This document shows positions 14,801 to 17,061 of a stretch of 17,061 bases of DNA, in pieces (the first letter of the stretch is position 1; every line of letters starts with the position of its first letter). The position numbers and the translations under genes were made by a program. The notes below the pieces were generated by a model, which did not search any database, was not told where the DNA came from, and worked only from the letters and a program-made list of their open reading frames with translations. Source of the stretch: an uncultured Bacteroidota bacterium (GTDB lineage: Bacteria; Bacteroidota; Bacteroidia; Flavobacteriales; Flavobacteriaceae); assembly GCA_903879875.1 (NCBI GenBank), contig CAIRNC010000073.1, positions 1 to 17,061 of the forward strand, given 5' to 3'.

Positions 14801-16171
14801 TTAATCTAACGCAGCCTTCAAACCTTCGAAATCAACGATGATTTGTTCGCCTGTAACTAAATTTTTCAGCGAAAATACATTGGCTTCCATTTCGGTTTCA
14901 CCTGCAATAACGGCAAACGGGATTTGGCGTTTGTCGGCATGTTGAAATTGTTTTCCAACCTTGGTAGTATCGGGATACATTTCTACTTTTATGCCTGAAT
15001 TTCGCAATGCTGTAATCGCTTTCATGGCATAAAAAGCTTCTTTTTCGCCATAATTGATAAACAATGCTTTGGAAGTTGTTGTTATCGTTTTTGGAAATAA
15101 ATCCAATTCTTCTATCACCAAATAAATTCGATCTAGCCCAAACGAAATACCTACGCCACTCATATTTTTCAATCCAAAGATTCCAGTTAAATCGTCATAG
15201 CGTCCACCACCACCGATAGAACTCATAGCAACAGCCTTTGGAGGCGCTACTTCAAAAATGGCTCCGGTATAATAATTCAATCCTCGGGCAAGGGTAACAT
15301 CTAAATCTAAAACAGCTTGTTTCAAACCTAAATTGATTACGTTTTCACAAATAAATTGAAGTTCTTCCACGCCTTTCATTCCCTCTTTAGAATCGGAAAG
15401 CAAAGCGGAAAGTTGGCTGATTTTTTCGGTAATACTGCCTGTAAAATGAAATAAAGGTTGCACTTTTTCGATTGCATTTTCAGAAATTCCTTTTTCGAGC
15501 ATTTCTTTTTTGACGCCGTCTTCACCAATTTTGTCGAGTTTGTCTAACGCTACTGTAAAATCAATAAGTTTGTCCGAAGCGCCAATAACTTCGGCAATTC
15601 CAGATAATATTTTACGATTATTAATTTTAATGGTTACGCCATTTAAACCCAAATCAGAGAAAACAGCATCGTATAATTGTACCAATTCGACTTCTTGCCA
15701 AAGCGAAGTAGAACCAACTACATCGGCATCGCATTGAAAAAACTCTCTAAAGCGTCCTTTTTGTGGACGGTCCGCGCGCCAAACGGGTTGAATTTGATAA
15801 CGTTTAAATGGAAACTCAATTTCGTTTTGATGTTGTACCACATAACGTGCAAACGGAACGGTCAAATCATAACGCAAGGCTTTCTCGGAGATTTTGCCTG
15901 TTAATTGCTTGTAATTTATGGTTTGTAATTCCTCAGGATTGACTTTGTCCAAATAATCTCCTGAATTCAATATTTTAAAAATCAATCGATCGCCTTCATC
16001 TCCGTATTTGCCCATTAAGGTTTCGGAATTTTCAAACGATGGGGTTTCAATAGGTTGGAAACCAAATTTCTCGAAATTGTTTTTTATAATACTGATAATG
16101 TATTGACGCTTTGCGACTTCAGCGGGTGAAAAATCTCTAGTGCCTTTTGGAATACTTGGTTTTTGAGCCAT
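14801..16171 (-). CDS. hisS: Histidyl-tRNA synthetase
   Basis: 456 residues from ATG 16171 (MAQKPSIPKGTRDF). An in-frame TTG at 16282 would add 37 residues that do not belong to the family, so I reject it. Class II aminoacyl-tRNA synthetase that charges tRNA-His. Motif 2 lies within FKRYQIQPVWRADRPQKGR (122-140) followed by FREFFQCDAD; the histidine-binding LARGLNYYTGAIFE (294-307) and motif 3 GVGISFGLDRIYL (339-351) are all present. The C-terminal anticodon-binding domain starts at about 370. PKGTRDFSP at the N-terminus is typical. The gene faces away from the ABC permease and ends near its own terminator. Confidence 0.97.
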   Translation of the reverse strand: MAQKPSIPKGTRDFSPAEVAKRQYIISIIKNNFEKFGFQPIETPSFENSETLMGKYGDEGDRLIFKILNSGDYLDKVNPEELQTINYKQLTGKISEKALRYDLTVPFARYVVQHQNEIEFPFKRYQIQPVWRADRPQKGRFREFFQCDADVVGSTSLWQEVELVQLYDAVFSDLGLNGVTIKINNRKILSGIAEVIGASDKLIDFTVALDKLDKIGEDGVKKEMLEKGISENAIEKVQPLFHFTGSITEKISQLSALLSDSKEGMKGVEELQFICENVINLGLKQAVLDLDVTLARGLNYYTGAIFEVAPPKAVAMSSIGGGGRYDDLTGIFGLKNMSGVGISFGLDRIYLVIEELDLFPKTITTTSKALFINYGEKEAFYAMKAITALRNSGIKVEMYPDTTKVGKQFQHADKRQIPFAVIAGETEMEANVFSLKNLVTGEQIIVDFEGLKAALD

Positions 16172-16364
16172 TTTTTGATTATAGATTTTTTTAAATTTTA
16201 GACTTTTGAAAAAGGAGTCCAAAATTAAATGTTTAGCCAGAAAATTTAAAATCCAAAGGATTACTCTAAATTTCCGTTGCAAATATCATAATTTTAAAAA
16301 TAATTTTAGACTCAAATACAACAAACTTGTAACAAATAGCGTAATTTCGTGTCTTACTATCGTT

Positions 16365-17061
16365 ATGCTAAAATTATTCAAAGAAAATATTCGAATCGCA
16401 ATGGGGTCTATCAAGACCCAGTTGTTGCGAACCATTTTAACAGTGCTCATCATTGCTATCGGAATTATGGCTTTGGTGGGAATTTTGACTGTTGTTGCGG
16501 CGCTTGAGAACAATTTAACCACCAAATTTGCTTCGATGGGTTCCAATACGTTCAACGTAAATCAATATGAATTGACTATAGAAAATCATGGCGGGGGCGA
16601 ACGTGAAATTATAAATCCAATCATTTCTTATACCCAAGCCAAAGAATTCAAAGAAAAATACAATTATCCTTTTACCTATTGTTCGCTTTCGTTTACTGCA
16701 ACTTCGACGGCTGAGGTAAAATTTGAAGCCGAAAAAACCGATCCTGAAATCTCTGTGCTTGGTGTGGACAATCATTATGTTACCAATTCAGGTTTAGAGG
16801 TGGAATATGGTAGAAATTTCAACGGTTTTGATATCGAAAACAACAATTATGTTTGTGTTGTCGGTTCCGATTTTATGAAAGGACTATTGAAAAACGTACA
16901 ACCTATTGGAAAAACTCTTTCGATTCGTGGCGCCAAATTCAAAGTCATTGGTGTGCTAAAAGAAAAAGGCTCCACTTTTGGGAACAGTCAAGATTTACGT
17001 GTTTTGATTCCCATTCAAGTGGCTCGCTCGCTTTTTACTGCGCCAAGTATCAATTACACCA
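16365..17061 (+). CDS. ABC transporter permease, MacB/FtsX type, 3' end cut by the window edge
   Basis: The frame is open from ATG 16365 to the window end (232 complete codons). The N-terminus MLKLFKENIRIAMGSIKTQL is cytoplasmic. The first membrane segment is residues ~22-47 (TILTVLIIAIGIMALVGILTVVAAL), followed by ALENNLTTKFASMGSNTF, the start of the MacB periplasmic core domain. Later GLEVEYGRNFNGFDIENNNYVCVVGSDF and GKTLSIRGAKFKVIGVLKEKGS are typical of this family's periplasmic region. The remaining transmembrane segments are expected beyond the window. The family works with a MacB-type ATPase, often with an HlyD-like adaptor, to export peptides, drugs or lipoproteins; the substrate here cannot be named. 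ORFs on the opposite strand at 16286-16775 are shadows. Confidence 0.9.
   Translation, partial: MLKLFKENIRIAMGSIKTQLLRTILTVLIIAIGIMALVGILTVVAALENNLTTKFASMGSNTFNVNQYELTIENHGGGEREIINPIISYTQAKEFKEKYNYPFTYCSLSFTATSTAEVKFEAEKTDPEISVLGVDNHYVTNSGLEVEYGRNFNGFDIENNNYVCVVGSDFMKGLLKNVQPIGKTLSIRGAKFKVIGVLKEKGSTFGNSQDLRVLIPIQVARSLFTAPSINYT

Noticed and set aside
16172..16282. 37-residue N-terminal extension of HisS
   Set aside because: It starts at TTG and precedes the conserved MAQKPSIPKGTRDF start; it is intergenic sequence.
16327..16349. Promoter TTG ... TAATTTCG before the ABC permease
   Set aside because: The spacer is only 12 bases and the -7 box has a mismatch; not convincing.
16286..16775. Two minus-strand ORFs opposite the permease
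   Set aside because: They are antisense to a plus-strand reading frame with clear MacB/FtsX features.

Overview
The window is almost entirely a bacterial chromosome segment of the Flavobacterium type (Bacteroidota, Flavobacteriia). The evidence is AT-rich DNA, starts without Shine-Dalgarno sequences, TAnnTTTG-like -7 promoter motifs, a ubiE-porT gene pair, a Por-type C-terminal sorting domain (T9SS cargo), a DUF5522 protein and a long-form urocanate hydratase. Genus is an inference; no rRNA or tRNA gene lies in the window.

The first ~500 bases do not fit this picture. Positions 1-502 read as the C-terminal 111 residues of eukaryotic translation initiation factor eIF5B, and only if two GT-AG introns (73-190 and 347-394, both phase 0) are removed. 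Each intron carries an in-frame stop. The first intron holds a 38-bp tandem repeat in three copies. Downstream of the eIF5B stop the sequence becomes bacterial within about 90 bases. The simplest reading is a chimeric contig, or a bacterial contaminant joined to eukaryotic DNA. Transfer of a eukaryotic fragment into the bacterium is possible but less likely.

Layout of the bacterial part. 591-791: a small orphan ORF (+). 890-2086: an exported bleomycin-hydrolase-like C1 peptidase (+), ending at a bidirectional terminator (2107-2140). 2161-5058: a minus-strand run read ubiE (menaquinone methyltransferase), porT/sprT (type IX secretion), an exported protein of unknown function, and a deoxynucleoside kinase; neighbours overlap or nearly touch at two of the three junctions. 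5110-5601: folA (-). 5912-6208: a single-domain CBM48 protein (+) with its own promoter and a terminator at 6230-6268. 6301-9115: minus strand, DUF5522 protein, hutU and a DUF4136 lipoprotein. 9226-10978: plus strand, a PLP enzyme of the ACC deaminase/D-cysteine desulfhydrase family overlapping a lipoprotein glucosaminidase with a LysM domain. 11277-14567: a 1096-residue secreted zinc metalloprotease with P-domain and T9SS sorting tail (-). 14801-16171: hisS (-). 16365-end: the 5' part of a MacB/FtsX-type ABC transporter permease (+), cut by the window edge.

Functionally this is mostly housekeeping (quinone, folate and nucleotide metabolism, histidyl-tRNA synthesis, histidine breakdown) plus envelope and secretion functions. 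PorT is part of the machine that should export the large metalloprotease. I see no CRISPR array, insertion sequence, phage or defence system. The most unusual signal is the spliced eukaryotic gene end fused to bacterial DNA.
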